Positions 9,734 to 21,298 of a stretch of DNA of 61,509 bases are shown piece by piece. Positions within the stretch are counted from its first letter, which is position 1. The number at the start of each line of letters is the position of its first letter. The notes under the pieces were generated by a model. The model made no database searches and was not told the DNA's origin. It saw only the letters and a list, made by a program, of their open reading frames with translations. The position numbers and the translations under genes are program-made. Origin of the DNA: Branchiostoma floridae (Eukaryota; Chordata; Leptocardii; Amphioxiformes; Branchiostomatidae); contig NC_049981.1 in assembly GCF_000003815.2 (NCBI RefSeq), forward strand, positions 24,755,675-24,817,183. The letters are read 5' to 3'.

Positions 9734-12700
9734 CTACAACATGTTAGAATATTGACATTATAAATTGTGATCAAGTCTGGCTGTAATTACTTTTGACTGT
9801 TTTTATTTCCATTGCCAAAACTGGTACTGAGTCTCCAAAAGATATACTTTACAGAATTTTACCTTATGACCCAAATACAAGCAGGATTATGTGGAGAAGA
9901 ATATTTGAAAAATATAAGAGACCTCAACATAAAAAAAGTCAGCAAGTTTGTATACTATTTCAAAATGCATGTTTCCATGCATGTGCATTATTATGATTCC
10001 TAGTGGATACAACTTTCTCCCCCTTTCTTTCAGAAGTTGGCGCTGATGCATCAAAAATCCAAACAACCATCACCATAGTATTATCAAAAACATGGTTCTC
10101 ACTCATATAACTCCTCAATAGGGTCCAAATAATCCTGAAATAAGAATGATAACATTTGGACTACAAACAAACATTTTATTAATAACAACATTGGTGAAAA
10201 ATTTCAAGGATAATCACATTACATATGCAACTAAGCAAAATTAAGGACACAGCTGCTGTAGACATAAAGTGACTCAGCACAAAAAATAACAGTAACAAAT
10301 ATTAGGAGAAATATTTTTGAAGGATTCAGGTACCTGAGCTTTCTGGGCCGACCTTCTTTCCGACCTTCGTTGGGTAGAGAGAACAGTCTGGCTCGGCTGT
10401 GTCCCTAAAGGTGACAGATATTTTAAATAATTATTGTATACAAAAAAGGTATGTAACAGTCAAATTTGTGAACAAGGCTGAACTTAATGTCTCATTAAAA
10501 GGCTGGACTTTATGTCTGATTACTTCGATTCTTTCAGGATATCACAACCTACGTTATGGCTTCGTTTTTGCTATGTGGTCTAAGCTACATTACCACTAGG
10601 TATAATGTATTCCTACACACATCGAACATAGGCTGCAAAGTAAATCAGCATCATTGTGACAGGTCTACAACAGAAGAGAAGCTGTGATGGAAAGAAGTCT
10701 TAATAGCTTTAAATTGTAACACTTAGGATGCATGCTTTGACAGCAACATCTTTTTTTGGATATTTACACATTGAGAAGGAAGGCAATGGGAGCTAATTGA
10801 ATCATTTATCACGAGTTACATGTCAGATTCAATGATCTACAATGTTATAGGAAGCACTGTCAAGACTTGTTTTAGAAAAGAAATGCATGTTGTCACTTTC
10901 TTGGGATGGGAAGGCATATGGGGAGGGTGTTGTGGTGTGGCTAGTGACTGTTCATGCTGCATTCCCAAACACTTAGTCCCTACCCTGGGCATCTGATTCC
11001 AACTTTTGGTTGTTCTTTTGCCTCCTATACCTCCTCTTTCTCCCTGGTGTAATGGCTTAAAGGGCCAAAGAAAAAGAAACTCAACTGATGCAAAGAAACA
11101 CATTCAAATGTCAAAAAAAAAATAAAGATGAGCATGACTTACTTTATATTGCAATCAAGTCAAGATATCAAACTTATACATGAAGCAGCCATTTAAACTG
11201 AGTAACTAAAGCAGTAAAAGTATGTTGGCCTTTAAATGAAAACTTTTCAAATGGCATAATGATACAAGACATAATGTCTGTGCTTTGAACCATGGTAACA
11301 CTAACAGGACAAGAGGATAAAGATTGATGAAAATTTCTCGGAACCTCATTGACTATTTCTTAGAACTAGTTGCCATGATTTAGACGAGTCGAACTTAAGC
11401 ATGCATTTCAGGCAAATTGGACGGATGAAAACTGCCAAGGCCAACTTTGACTACATTGCATGCTTTATTACATTATTCACTTACAAAGTGCAACTTTACA
11501 AAAAAGACATGTCTGCATTACATCATGATGTAAAAAGGAAAAAAAGATCAAGGCTGATGAGAAATTCTCCGAACCTCATTGAGCTAGTTCTTAGAATTTG
11601 GTGGCATGACTAAGAAGTGTAAGAAGGGTCAAACTTGAGTGTGCAGTTAGGTCCCTAATGGACAACAAATCGTTAACCTAAGTTTGCTTGGCAAGCACAA
11701 TCTTCTTTCTTGCACAATGCTCTAATGGGAAAGACAGCCAAAGGTCAAGCTTGATTACATCATGCACTTATGTAAAGCATCCACATTATATAAAAGCTTT
11801 TTTAATATAGTTTACTTCTATATTCAAAGTACTTAGAATGTTGTTATTGATAAGTATACTGTCCTTGTCCAATTGTACAGAGCAGAAATGTTCGCGGTAG
11901 TTTTATGTTTACGGTATCTCTATATGCAACATCTAAACTTAGACAGAACGTTATTGATGTTTACTTTTACCAAACTGAGACAAGAATCTGGTAAAGACTT
12001 GATACAACAACATAGTACCTGAAAGTTAGAAAGGAGGTAGACATTGAGAAAACACCACCAAAAAGAAAGAAGAATCCCTACCAAGTTCATCCCATTGAAA
12101 ATGAATATATTAATCCAGATATTAATTCCTTAAAACCATAACAATTATGTTAATTGCGTGGGGAATGTTAGCCAATGCTATCTCCACAAGAGCCCCCTGT
12201 ACCAATGTACCTAACACAAAATCTGCTTGAAGTTTACTCTAATAGATGAACTACCATAAACAGAAATTTCAGAGAAGGAATGAATGTCAAAGAACAGAAA
12301 AAGACAATAATGATGTCAATTGCAAGTGTTCAGCACAGAAAGACAAAAGCAATGTGCATGCACATTTAGGAGACAATTCTCTGAGAAAGTGGAATCTCGT
12401 GTAAAATCTCTGTTGGGAGAAAAAGAAAGGGAAAAAGAAACAAAACACCTTGCAACCAAGAGTGCACCTAATGAACGGTTAGTATCGCAAGAGAACTCAC
12501 GGCTGGGTTCTCGCATGGATTGAGATCTGCTTAACGGGGTTGGTCTACTCCAAGGGAAACGCTGTGGAGAGAGGCACATTTCTTAGAAGGGATGATGATG
12601 CATTATCTGCACGTTAATGGAAGTAGAGAAAAGAGAAAGAGACAGCATGCGGACAGGAGACGGTGAAGAGTGGTAACATGTACAATGTATTAAGCTCTAA

Positions 12701-15700
12701 CTCCTCAAACTTTACACAGACCTGTTAGGGAAGAATACTAGCATGAGAACAGAATAGTATACACTCAGGTAACAAAGATACACAATCTGTAAACAGAAAA
12801 GTTACCTTAATCATACTAATCAGAGAAACAAATTGAGGAAACTTGTATGAACTTTTTTCTTAATGTAAAAACGAAAGTCATTTGTGTTACTGATTTTCTT
12901 AGCAACTGCATGCATATTCCGTATCTCGCAGTTCCAGTCAAAACTGGCAAATACAGATTACCATTAACAACTTTATGTTTTTATTGGACAAATCATCTTC
13001 AAGCACATGCCGAGCTTGTCATGGTTGCAATTTGTTTAGTGTTTTATGCATGGTCTTTTGATTCATTGTCATCCCATGACTACATGCATGTGCAATGCAT
13101 GGATTGTACATTGTATAATATATTAGGGTGGCTGCGGGCTGTCACACTTAATGTAAATTGCCATCAATCCCAAAAGCTTACACTACATTATGAAAGTTAA
13201 AGTCAACAACAAAAAGATCAATAATTTATTTTTTCTTTTTCAAAAAATTCATGGCCCATATATCTTGTAGTATTGTTAAATCTTACAGAAACCTACTAAG
13301 TGGACAAAGGTACCTTGGACTGAGGTTCTGTCTGCGTTGCAACTGACTTGACACTTTTAGTGACATGGCCATCTCTTGCATCACTGTACTTTTCCTGCAA
13401 AAAAATAGGATACGTCTTTAGAGTTAATAAATTTTTCTAAGTAATAGATGTTTCCAAAATCATATCTAGTAACTACTGTTTGAAGTCTTTAGACTATCTG
13501 CATTGGATTTCTTAGTTTGAATGAATACAATGAAAACAACAAAATTTTGAAACCATTTGTGATGTAGAATGTACCATTTGTGTCTGAAGTAAAGAGATGG
13601 TACGATCTTTCTCTGCAAGTTGTTGTCTCAACTGAGCAAGCTCCTTTCTCATGTCTTCATTCTCCTGCACAAAAAAATGAACATTCAAGTAAGTACTTCT
13701 GGTTTCTTGATAATGTTAAATGCAACATATAAAGTGTTGTTAGCATTACACATTACATTATTGCCATCTTGTAGACTGTCACCAGTATAAAGGATAGCTG
13801 ATACTTATAGACAAACTCACAGCAAGAAGGAAGGTTTAATTTACACACTCAGTCTTAAATGCATTTGTAAGCTATTTGAAACTAAGAGTTGCATTTTACT
13901 TTAACTGCAGAGGAGCTTACACAAAAACAGCAACCACTTTTGAATTGTTCCAAACTTTGTTCTTCAAATAAGATATTAAAGTGATGATGAAAGCACAAAC
14001 TTGACAGCTAGTTTTTTGAAGAATCCACTGAGGAATGATCGTCAGCATGTCTATAATATCAAAGCTACATGTATCAAGCAGAAAAGTACATTTTGTGCTA
14101 TTTTACAATGAGCCTTTATACTTGTAGCATGATACCATTCCCTTCAACTTTAAAGCAAGTTGTTCTAAAGGCAGATCAAAGCCAGTCACAGACATTTATT
14201 TCAAAGAACACAAACCTTTTTCATGCCCTTTCCTTCAACTTCTCCCATGGCTCCATCTAACATTGTTGACAACAAGTGATTCTTGTCTGTAAATCCCTGG
14301 GAGACAGAAAGTACTTCAAAAATTCAACATTTCCTTTGCTCCCACACATGCCATTCAAAATCTCAAGAGTTAGGTAGTAGTGTTTTTTTTTCTAATGTGA
14401 ATCAAAGTCATCTTTGTACTGTACAAGAAGCAACTTTGATTTCATTGATCTGATTTCTTTGATTAAAAGATCAAATAAATGAACTGTCTCACAACCTGCG
14501 TGCCTATTTGAAGAGCAATAAATCCGTTTATACTCAGTCTGGTGCAATAGCCTGGTGGGTAGAGTTCTCAGTCTGTATTCAAGCAGTTGCAGGTTCAAAT
14601 TCCAGGTCAGGCCAATTTGAAAAAAAATTTTAAAGTGCAATATTCCTGTCATTTTCAGATGTCCAACATACTAGTAGTAGTCTGTAACGAGTACTAACGA
14701 CTTACATGTATATACATGATTAGTACATACTCTTATCAAGCAGTACAAAGCATTTCAATCCTTTCAAAAGTTGTTTCAGTCTTTAAACTTCATGTACATA
14801 ACAAAAGCATTGAATTTGTATCTCCCAAGGCATTATGCATATCACAAACACCACTAAAAATATTATGTACCATGCACAACGATTCTATTCTAATTTGTTG
14901 AATGCTGGAAGTAAATGTATTAACTGTTTCCAGTTAACTCTAAAATATTGATATAGACGCCAGTTATATTCTCAAGCCTGCCCAAGGGCGCACCCGGGGT
15001 AGTCACGACTACAAATATCAACCATATACGCACGCACAGACATTTACAAAAACTCGTTTTTTCCACGCACAGTACCCAAGTGGAATGCCCTGCCTGGCAC
15101 GGTTGTAAGTGCTCCCAACGTTGAGTGCTTCCGTGCCAGGCAGGCGGCCTGCCCACCCTAACCCGGGAGCCTCAGCTGCCCCCCCCCCCCCCCTACGATG
15201 CCCCACGAGGGGCTATTTGGGGGTTACCACAATGTAGTCTAGATGTAGAACTCACCATTAAGTGCATGCAGTATAGACTCATGTGTATGCTGTCTACTAC
15301 ATCTGTAAGTCTACTTTCGTTTGATATTTTAAATAACATGTTTACCTGATCAGTCATGATTCCTACCTTTCCAGCTGGAGTGTGCTCAAATGGTGAAGAT
15401 GTTTCCACCTGTTAGGAAAAAAAGCAGCCCTTAGTAAAATTACAAATTACAGTCAAACCTGTCTATAGCGGCCACTCAAGGGACCGGACAAATTTGGCCA
15501 CTATAGACAGGTGGCCTCTGTATAGAGGTGGTAACTTGTAGATAAAATACCCAAGGGACCGACAAAAAGTGGCCACTATGGACAGGTGGCCCCTCTGTAG
15601 AGGTGGCCCCTAATACAGGTTTGACTGTACTTTTCTTTGGGCATTAACTACATAACCAATACAAATTTGGTGATATTTTAACAGACTGGAGTTGTAAATT

Positions 15701-18700
15701 AAAACAACAATCACATTTTAATGTAGAAGATGTAATTTATCTTCATGTAATTGACACGTCTAAGAATCCATTTTACGTTGAAAGCGTCCAAACCGTGCAA
15801 TAATATGCATTTCAATACATGGACTGTGTTGTTCAATCAACTGAATAATGTTCATGACTAATGATAAGAAATAGACAACTTTTCAAAGCAATTTTGTGTA
15901 ATTAGGGAGTTTCACCAGATTTTACACTTCTACTAGACGTTCTAGTACGTTGGTGGATTACAAGTTTGCAAATGTACTTAATCATGTAACTTAGCCATGG
16001 AGCAGAGGCTGAAATGGCTTGCATGTGAACTTAAAATGCAAGGCATGTTGTTCAATGTCTCTATGTGTATGGAAGAAATGGAATATGCATCAAGAATACT
16101 TATACCAAGTTCCTAAAATTAACTCTGTGATAAAATGTCATCCTGATATATAATGACTGGTATTAAGGCAGGGGTATATCTCCTAGGCCATACATCTTCG
16201 TTCCCCACACTGCTTTCCATTGGATCAGATAGGCCTTATCAAAGAGACGAACTTTACATTAGAGAACTTTACATTAGAGCTAAGCTGGAGAATTGGCTAT
16301 GTACGTACAAAAGGGAAAAGAACTACATCTAGCATGCAAATTTCTGCCTTTGATATCAACTTTATATATAGAAAACGGTCTTTTTCCTTGGCAATTAATG
16401 TTGCCACGTGTCAGATACAGTTGTCAGTCGGCTTTCAAGAACATAATACAGTGATAATTTACAAACATACAGTGTCACATACAGTTGTCAGCCGGCTTTC
16501 AAGAACATGATAATTTACGAACATACAGCGTCACATACAGTTGTCAGTTGGCTTTCAAGAACATGATACAGTGATAATTCACAAACATGTTCAGAGTTCT
16601 ATCTGTTAACAGTAAAGTTCTGCTTGGAAGACTGAAATCCTATTTCTTGGAGGCTGAAAACTACTTAGACTTAGTTAGAGATCAGTACAACTAGACGGTT
16701 TTGGCATTATTGATGTCGCAAATTCTAATCTAGGATCTAACGTCATCTACACTTGAGGCATAATCCTTTTCAAAGTATTGTAAGTATAGCGCCAGCATTT
16801 TTTTTTTAAAGAAAAGGCGTCTTTCCATGAGTGTCTGTACGTGTGTGGATTACATTTTTCTAACTTCCTAAGGCATCCGCCGCCTGAAATGAACTTCAAA
16901 AGAATACAATACCTCTTGGAGAATTCTCTTCAGTTTCAATAGACACGTCTTCATGCCTGTCATGTCTTGAAGGAGGTATCTGAAAGAGGAGGTGTCGATC
17001 GTGACCCCTTCCTCTTCATCAAAGCTTGCTGACATCTGCCTGGGTGGTTTCATTGGGGTGGATTGAGAACGGGGCCTGTCTCTGTGCGGGCTGTCAGAGG
17101 GGGTGGTTTGGGCCCGAGATCTCCCATATTGTCTTCTTCTATATCTGCAATACATCAAATAATTTCAAATTAAAGTAAACTGACACAATTGGACATGGAT
17201 TTACAGGAAGATAACAACATAGCATTTTCAACAATCATGCAGACAGCATACTTTGTGAGTGAAAAAAAACAGCCACCCAAATCAGTAAGTGCTGATATTC
17301 ATCAAGGTCTTTGAGAAAAAGTGTTGTGCTTTAAGTTGCCACTCTGATCTGCAACCCCTAGCAAAAACCTGCTGACCCCTGCCTTTTTTTTCTTATCTGA
17401 ATTATTGAAGAAATGTTTTCAAGCACTTTTTCCTAATTTCTGTTGCGATAGAAAAAGTTACCACTTCAGAAGAAGGGGGAAAAATTTCAATACCACAATC
17501 TATAACACAACACTTCTTTTGCCCGGCCCAAGTATTCTAAAAGCAATGTTTAGCTCAGGGCCATTTGCTGAATTGTAAAGACAGCTTCAAAGTGCGGCAG
17601 GCATTTTTATCAGTGCTGTGGAGAAAATGTTAGTAAAGCCTAAAGGGATGACAACTGGGTCCAGACTTGAATGTTCCATGCCTGAAGTCCTTCAATATAC
17701 AACTTCATAGTATTGCAAAAGGCTGACAAGATATCTTGATTATATACACCCATTTTGAAAGTCTTGCGTAGCTCAATTTTTTTCCCCACTGCTCTGACCT
17801 TCTTCTATTTCTTCGTCGCTGAGTCTCAGGAGTAGCGTTTCTGTCTTGAGCAACATGACTGGGAAACAAAGCATATTTTTTACACCATGTATGCCACTCA
17901 TGTATGGCTTTAACTATAGCATTATAAGTAACAGATTAAACACTAGCAGTACTTGCATTTGAGGTACAAAACTGTACATTGTATATAGCAATCAAATGGA
18001 GACGAAGGCAAATTGGCAGAAATTGATGCTTATTACTCCAATTAGCTGGACTCCTTAGGACCTTGAGATACATGCATGAGCAGCTAAATCCGATTAGTTC
18101 AAACTTCATTGGGTGAAATCAATGATGGTAAAATGAGTTTGATTAACATTGACGTTCATGAGTCAGTTGCTTTCCAAGCTAACACAACTTCACATCAATC
18201 AGACATGACATTAACATTAAACATGCCAGGGTTCTAGCTAGTGCATTTTAGCGTAGTGGGCCCCTACGCTAAAATTTGTGACCCCTACGCTAAAATAAGG
18301 GCCACTACGCTAATTTTTAACTAGTGTAGTGGTGCTTTGCTGTCATTTGCTTGTTCAACAATGACTAATCAATGTCTGAACAATGGAAAATGATGATATG
18401 CCACTCAAAACTGAACCAAAAATCCTAACATTTAACCCTACATCTTCAAATCTCACCGTGGAAGGACCAAGATCCCCCTTCGACACCAATCTCCTGATTA
18501 GTCGCTTCACTACCATGCCATTCCCACTACGCTAAAATAAAATCCTGGCTAGAACCCTGCATGCATTAATGATTAAGCAACAATCTGAAAGAGAAGAGGT
18601 CTTTACTTTTGCTCAGAACATCCCTGTTTCTTTACTCTTTGTGGTTGAGTCCTGGGGCTTTGAGATTAAAAGATCAACACACATAAAAAAAGAATTACAG

Positions 18701-21021
18701 ATGATGCGGAATGTGATTCATGATGATCTACTTCACAAATATTACTCTAGAAATGTTCCATATATTGATCATCATTCTGCAATGTTTCCTAATCTGAAAG
18801 AATTGTTACTGCCACAAACTTAGATGTTAACTTGTACTAAGTTGTAGCTCAGAATCCCTATAGTGTTGCTTGTGAAACGGTACTCAATCATCATCATCAT
18901 CATGGGCAGGTTGCCTGGACCAGGTCTACTCTCTCCTTCCAGACTTGTACTCAATGAGTATACATTTTGAGTCAGCTCAAATACATGTATTCCATACATT
19001 TGACCTTTACCATCTTACCATCAGTGCCTTCAGTAAAGGGATTGAATTCGCTCTGCTTCAAGAACAATCCCACTAATCAAAGTCAGTGTAACAATTAACA
19101 ACCTGTTCATGACCAATTAGTCTCACCTTTTTTGTGAATGACTTGTATCAAGCTCTTCCAAAGTGTCGCTGTCTTCCCTACCGTCACCGTCCGTCTGTGC
19201 TCTTGCATTCCGTCGTGGACTGTGCCATCGCCTGTGATGCCGCGGTCTTTCGTCGCACTGATCGAAACTCTGCTCATGTTCATCGTGCGATGAATCCATG
19301 TCCAACATGAGGTCATCTGACTCCAGGTCTGACGACGCTGACTCGTTATGGAGGTCGAAACTGTCTCTGCGTACAGTTGCAGTGAGAGGTGACTCGGGTT
19401 TGAGTCTTGAGCTACTTACAACTCCAGGACTCTTCGGACTTTTGGCTGATGATTCCTGTCTATAGTGGCTCCTAACTGGAGTTCCCTTTTCTCGTGTGTC
19501 CTTTTTGGCTTCATGCTTCGCTGGTGTAGTTTTCAAGTCAGCTTCAGTACCTCCCCTAGCACTATGTCCACCTACGGTTTTCCCAGCACTTTTGCTGGCT
19601 GCAGAACTTCTCCCTTCTACTTTCTGTCCACTCTCCTTCTGTGCTGTTTCCTGAGAAGATCTCTTTGGTGTTCTAGTAGAGCAATGGCTTGCAGAGCTGA
19701 CATTTGATGCAGTGCTAGCGTTAGACTGCGTACGCACACGACTTCCTGGTGTGTCGGCAGTGGAAGGTGCCGCACCAGCACGTACAAGGTTTTGCGGCCT
19801 TACCACAGGTTTAACTACCCTCGCAGACCCCGACCCGGAAGCTGACTGCGATTGGAGAGGTCTGGTGGGATTCATTGTGTGTGATTTCGGAAGTCTACTT
19901 CTTCCACTCTTTGCCCTCTCCTGGGACGAGGTAGATTTGATGCTTTCCTCAGATTTTGACTTCGGCATGTTGCGGATAGAGCGACTGACCTCGGGCGTGG
20001 CAGGTAAGGCAAAATTACTGTTGCGATCAGTCACAACTGTTTGAGATTTCTTCACTCCCCACCTTGTTCTATTAGAATTGGGTGTTTTTTCCACAACATC
20101 TTGTTTTGAAATTTGAGTAGAGCTTGGTACATTCTGTTGTTTATCTATGTCTAATGATCTGTTCTCCAGACTGTCTTTAGTCATGGCACCCCCAGACTTG
20201 GCAATGGTTGCCTCCAACTGTTGGACCATCTCACTAGGGTTTGTCTGTTCCTTCTGATTTTGCTGTCTCTTCCTGAAGCCAAACCCAAAATTTCGCTTGT
20301 AAGGGGCACCTCTTGATGAATGATGCTTGGGAGTATCTCCTGTTCTACTGGTATCCCCTATGGAGTTAAATGTAAAGGGAAAACAAATGGTGTGTCGAGC
20401 AAGTGCACAGGTAATGAATTACATGTATGAGCCAAGAAATATTATGTTACTGGCACACACCTGAAAGAAGCACATACATTAAAATTCATCTGCATGTTCT
20501 GTACTCCTGAAGGAAATACCTTTAAATCTACTTCACCAATTACTCACTTCATGTTTCCTATGACTATCAAATGACTAGAACCAAACAGAAATAACACTAA
20601 TTTGGTAGCTGCTAACATGTTGGTACAAAAACTGTTCAGAATATGCTATTACTAGTAGTTTATTACACTATAGAAAGCTGCCAAGAGGCCCATGATTGAA
20701 CTTCACCTTCCTTTTGTCGTGTCATACCTACCCACATATAATGATATACCTAATACCATGAAATTAAGTACATCTACAACTTTTTATGTTTTAATGAGTT
20801 ATGCTTTACGCAAACAAACAAAATACTAGTAGTACCTTGGCAAAGGCATAGAACAAGAAACATGCCAAGTAATCATTAAAAAGAAGACATGTACCTAAAA
20901 GAGGTTCTTCTGCACCAGCCTGAGGTTGCTGTTGTTGCTGCTGCTGTCTCCTCTTGGAGAAGGATGGAATTCTTGAAGAAAAACTCCTCTTTGCCGATGA
21001 ACCGTCTTCCTTTCCGCTCAT
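7942..21021 (-). CDS. CCSER: CCSER1/2-like coiled-coil serine-rich protein (FAM190 family), complete 12-coding-exon gene
   Basis: Exons in transcript order: 21021-20895, 20357-19127, 17858-17799, 17144-16913, 15408-15367, 14296-14216, 13664-13575, 13394-13314, 12561-12501, 10404-10334, 10134-10103, 9733-7942. All junctions are GT/AG, the phases agree throughout, and the total is 3,900 nt (1,299 aa and stop). Family evidence: basic SSRIPSFSKRR at residues 15-25 (human CCSER1 has SRLPIFRRS), acidic SDDLMLDMD near 389-397 (human EDDLMLDLE), the core SFRYLLQDMTGMKTCLLKLK at about 526-545 (human PFRLMLQDCTAVKTLLLKMK), then a coiled coil (592-621) and KSVATQTE. Human CCSER2 is reported to bundle microtubules. 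The protein here is longer than the vertebrate ones (about 830-900 aa) because of a 597-residue final exon. The start chosen is the ATG at 21021, with A at -3; an in-frame ATG at 21048 has a weak context. The gene is present once here, so CCSER1 versus CCSER2 cannot be assigned. Confidence 0.88.
10103..10134 (-). CDS. CCSER: CCSER coding exon 11 (32-nt micro-exon)
   Basis: The acceptor cttatttcag|GAT is followed by DYLDPIEELY and the donor TATGA|gtgaga, phase 2. Splicing turns the last codon into GAC with the first base of exon 12. If the donor is not used, translation stops one codon later (TGA), which would give a short isoform without the 597-residue C-terminal region. Confidence 0.6.
10334..10404 (-). 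CDS. CCSER: CCSER coding exon 10 (71 nt)
   Basis: The acceptor gtcacctttag|GG is phase 1 and the donor GCTCAG|gtacct is phase 0. It encodes a basic, glutamine-rich segment with TQPSQTVLSTQRRSERRS. Confidence 0.65.
11321..11790. repeat. Diverged 230-bp tandem repeat in a CCSER intron
   Basis: Blocks GATTGATGAAAATTTCTC, GGAACCTCATTGA, TTCTTAGAACTAG and a later GCCAAGGCCAACTTTGA are repeated in the same order about 230 bp downstream with roughly 10-15% mismatch. The repeat lies between coding exons 9 and 10 of CCSER. Confidence 0.65.
12501..12561 (-). CDS. CCSER: CCSER coding exon 9 (61 nt)
   Basis: The acceptor ctctctccacag|CGT is phase 0 and the donor CCCAGCC|gtgagt is phase 1. It encodes RFPWSRPTPLSRSQSMREPS. 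The RSQS motif recurs several times in the final exon. Confidence 0.7.
13314..13394 (-). CDS. CCSER: CCSER coding exon 8
   Basis: The acceptor tttttttgcag|GAA and the donor TCCAAG|gtacct are phase 0. It encodes 27 residues with VKSVATQTEPQ, corresponding to human CCSER1 VDKSTQTELL immediately after the coiled coil. Confidence 0.8.
13575..13664 (-). CDS. CCSER: CCSER coding exon 7, coiled coil
   Basis: The acceptor ttttgtgcag|GAG and the donor CAAATG|gtacat are phase 0. It encodes 30 residues including RKELAQLRQQLAEKDRTISL with heptad leucines, matching the position of the human CCSER1 LKLQLKEKDELISQLQEEL coiled coil. Confidence 0.82.
14216..14296 (-). CDS. CCSER: CCSER coding exon 6 (81 nt)
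   Basis: The acceptor ttctgtctcccag|GGA and the donor AAAAAG|gtttgt are both phase 0. It encodes 27 residues with NHLLSTMLDGAMGEVEGKG, an amphipathic stretch leading into the coiled coil of the next exon. Confidence 0.7.
14535..14650 (+). mobile_element. tRNA-like SINE head in CCSER intron
   Basis: A box A-like TGGTGGGTAGAG and box B GGTTCAAATTCC are spaced as in a pol III promoter and followed by AGGTCAGGCC and an A-rich run. The head resembles the copies at 34765 and 43745. It is antisense to CCSER. Confidence 0.55.
15024..15164 (+). pseudogene. Non-LTR retrotransposon ORF2 3' end remnant
   Basis: In one + frame this reads a segment with YKNSFFPRTVPKWNALPG and then TVVSAPNVECF. This is the (S)FFPRT..WN.LP signature found at the very C-terminus of many CR1/L2/jockey-type ORF2 proteins. 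It ends in a stop, then poly-C. It lies antisense in a CCSER intron; the rest of the element is missing (5' truncated). Confidence 0.7.
15367..15408 (-). CDS. CCSER: CCSER coding exon 5 (42 nt)
   Basis: The acceptor tttcctaacag|GTG and the donor GGAAAG|gtagga are both phase 0. It encodes VETSSPFEHTPAGK. The symmetric phase means it could be a cassette exon. Confidence 0.65.
15450..15627. mobile_element. Tc1/mariner-type MITE, 178 bp, TA target site
   Basis: Ends CAGTCAAACCTGT and ACAGGTTTGACTG are perfect inverted repeats, flanked by TA at 15448-15449 and 15628-15629. The interior repeats a GGCCACTATxGACAGGTGGCC motif. It lies in the CCSER intron directly beside exon 5 (15367-15408). Confidence 0.75.
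16407..16588. repeat. Minisatellite, about 70-bp unit, three copies
   Basis: Three units share CACATACAGTTGTCAGxCGG, CTTTCAAGAACAT and TGATAATTTACAAACAT in the same order, the middle one shortened. The array is intronic in CCSER. Confidence 0.8.
16913..17144 (-). CDS. CCSER: CCSER coding exon 4, conserved family core
   Basis: The acceptor tattgcag|ATA is phase 2 and the donor CAAGAG|gtattg is phase 0. The last 25 residues, SFRYLLQDMTGMKTCLLKLK and following RILQE, are the part most like the vertebrate CCSER proteins and are the main basis for naming the gene. Confidence 0.88.
17799..17858 (-). CDS. CCSER: CCSER coding exon 3 (60 nt)
   Basis: The acceptor tttgtttcccag|T and the donor GAAGAAG|gtcaga enclose a 60-nt exon of phase 2 on both sides. 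Skipping it would keep the frame. It encodes a very basic segment ending QRRRNRR. Confidence 0.7.
18227..18559. mobile_element. Non-autonomous DNA element with CAGGGTTCTAGC ends, 333 bp
   Basis: 12-bp perfect inverted ends (CAGGGTTCTAGC) are followed by an internal inverted block TTTTAGCGTAGTGGG on both sides. CATGC flanks both ends (18222-18226 and 18560-18564), a possible target duplication. The left arm carries the motif ACGCTAAAAT three times. No transposase. CAGGG-type ends occur in several cut-and-paste superfamilies, so I do not assign one. Confidence 0.7.
19127..20357 (-). CDS. CCSER: CCSER coding exon 2 (serine-rich, large)
   Basis: The acceptor ctccatag|GGGATACC is phase 1 and the donor AAAG|gtgaga is phase 2. 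The exon encodes about 410 residues, mostly disordered and rich in S, T, K and R, with further basic-proline patches such as RSRLPKSHT (about residues 195-203). It ends with the acidic family motif DDLMLDMDSS. The serine-rich body is expected to be heavily phosphorylated. Confidence 0.85.
20895..21021 (-). CDS. CCSER: CCSER coding exon 1
   Basis: It encodes residues 1-42 and ends at the donor TTTTAG|gtacat in phase 1. It carries the N-terminal SxIP-type motif SRIP inside a basic patch, then a run of seven glutamines coded by CAG/CAA. The same frame is open to a stop just beyond 21075, so MGLLDLLRK could be added if the ATG at 21048 is used. Confidence 0.8.
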
Positions 21022-21298
21022 CTTTCTGAGTAAGTCCAAAAGCCCCATGAAACCATGTGTGTGCAAACACGTGCATTATCCCATCCACAGTCTAGCTCCT
21101 CCTGTGCTTCAGAAAATTGGAATTGCTGGATAAATAAAATGTCACAATGGAAAGGTATGAGGAAGAGATGGAAGAAGTGTATAAAAAAAAAAAACTATAA
21201 CGAGCTTTTTAGAGTTAGACTTAGAGAAATTTAGTAGTAACTTGCACATGTATGCTACAGATACCATTGAGGGATAATAACTGTTTATGTTGACTTCT

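Noticed and set aside
7949-9755. Several open frames on the + strand opposite the CCSER last exon
   Set aside because: They are antisense shadows of a biased serine-rich coding exon, with no splice or family support.
10092-10134. Exon 11 of CCSER as the only terminal exon (stop after DYLDPIEELYE)
   Set aside because: The GA|gtgaga donor and the phase-matched acceptor at 9733 join it to a 597-codon open frame with family-like motifs, so the long form is the better main model. The short form is kept as a possible isoform.
14540-14612. A functional tRNA gene
   Set aside because: Box A and box B are present, but no cloverleaf with an acceptor stem can be drawn; it is a SINE head.
15018-15206. 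- strand frames over the poly-C region
   Set aside because: The + strand reads a LINE ORF2 end, and the - strand frames are its complement.
19465-20044. Cysteine- and leucine-rich + strand frames at 19.5-20.0 kb
   Set aside because: Antisense to CCSER exon 2, whose - strand frame is supported by phase and homology.
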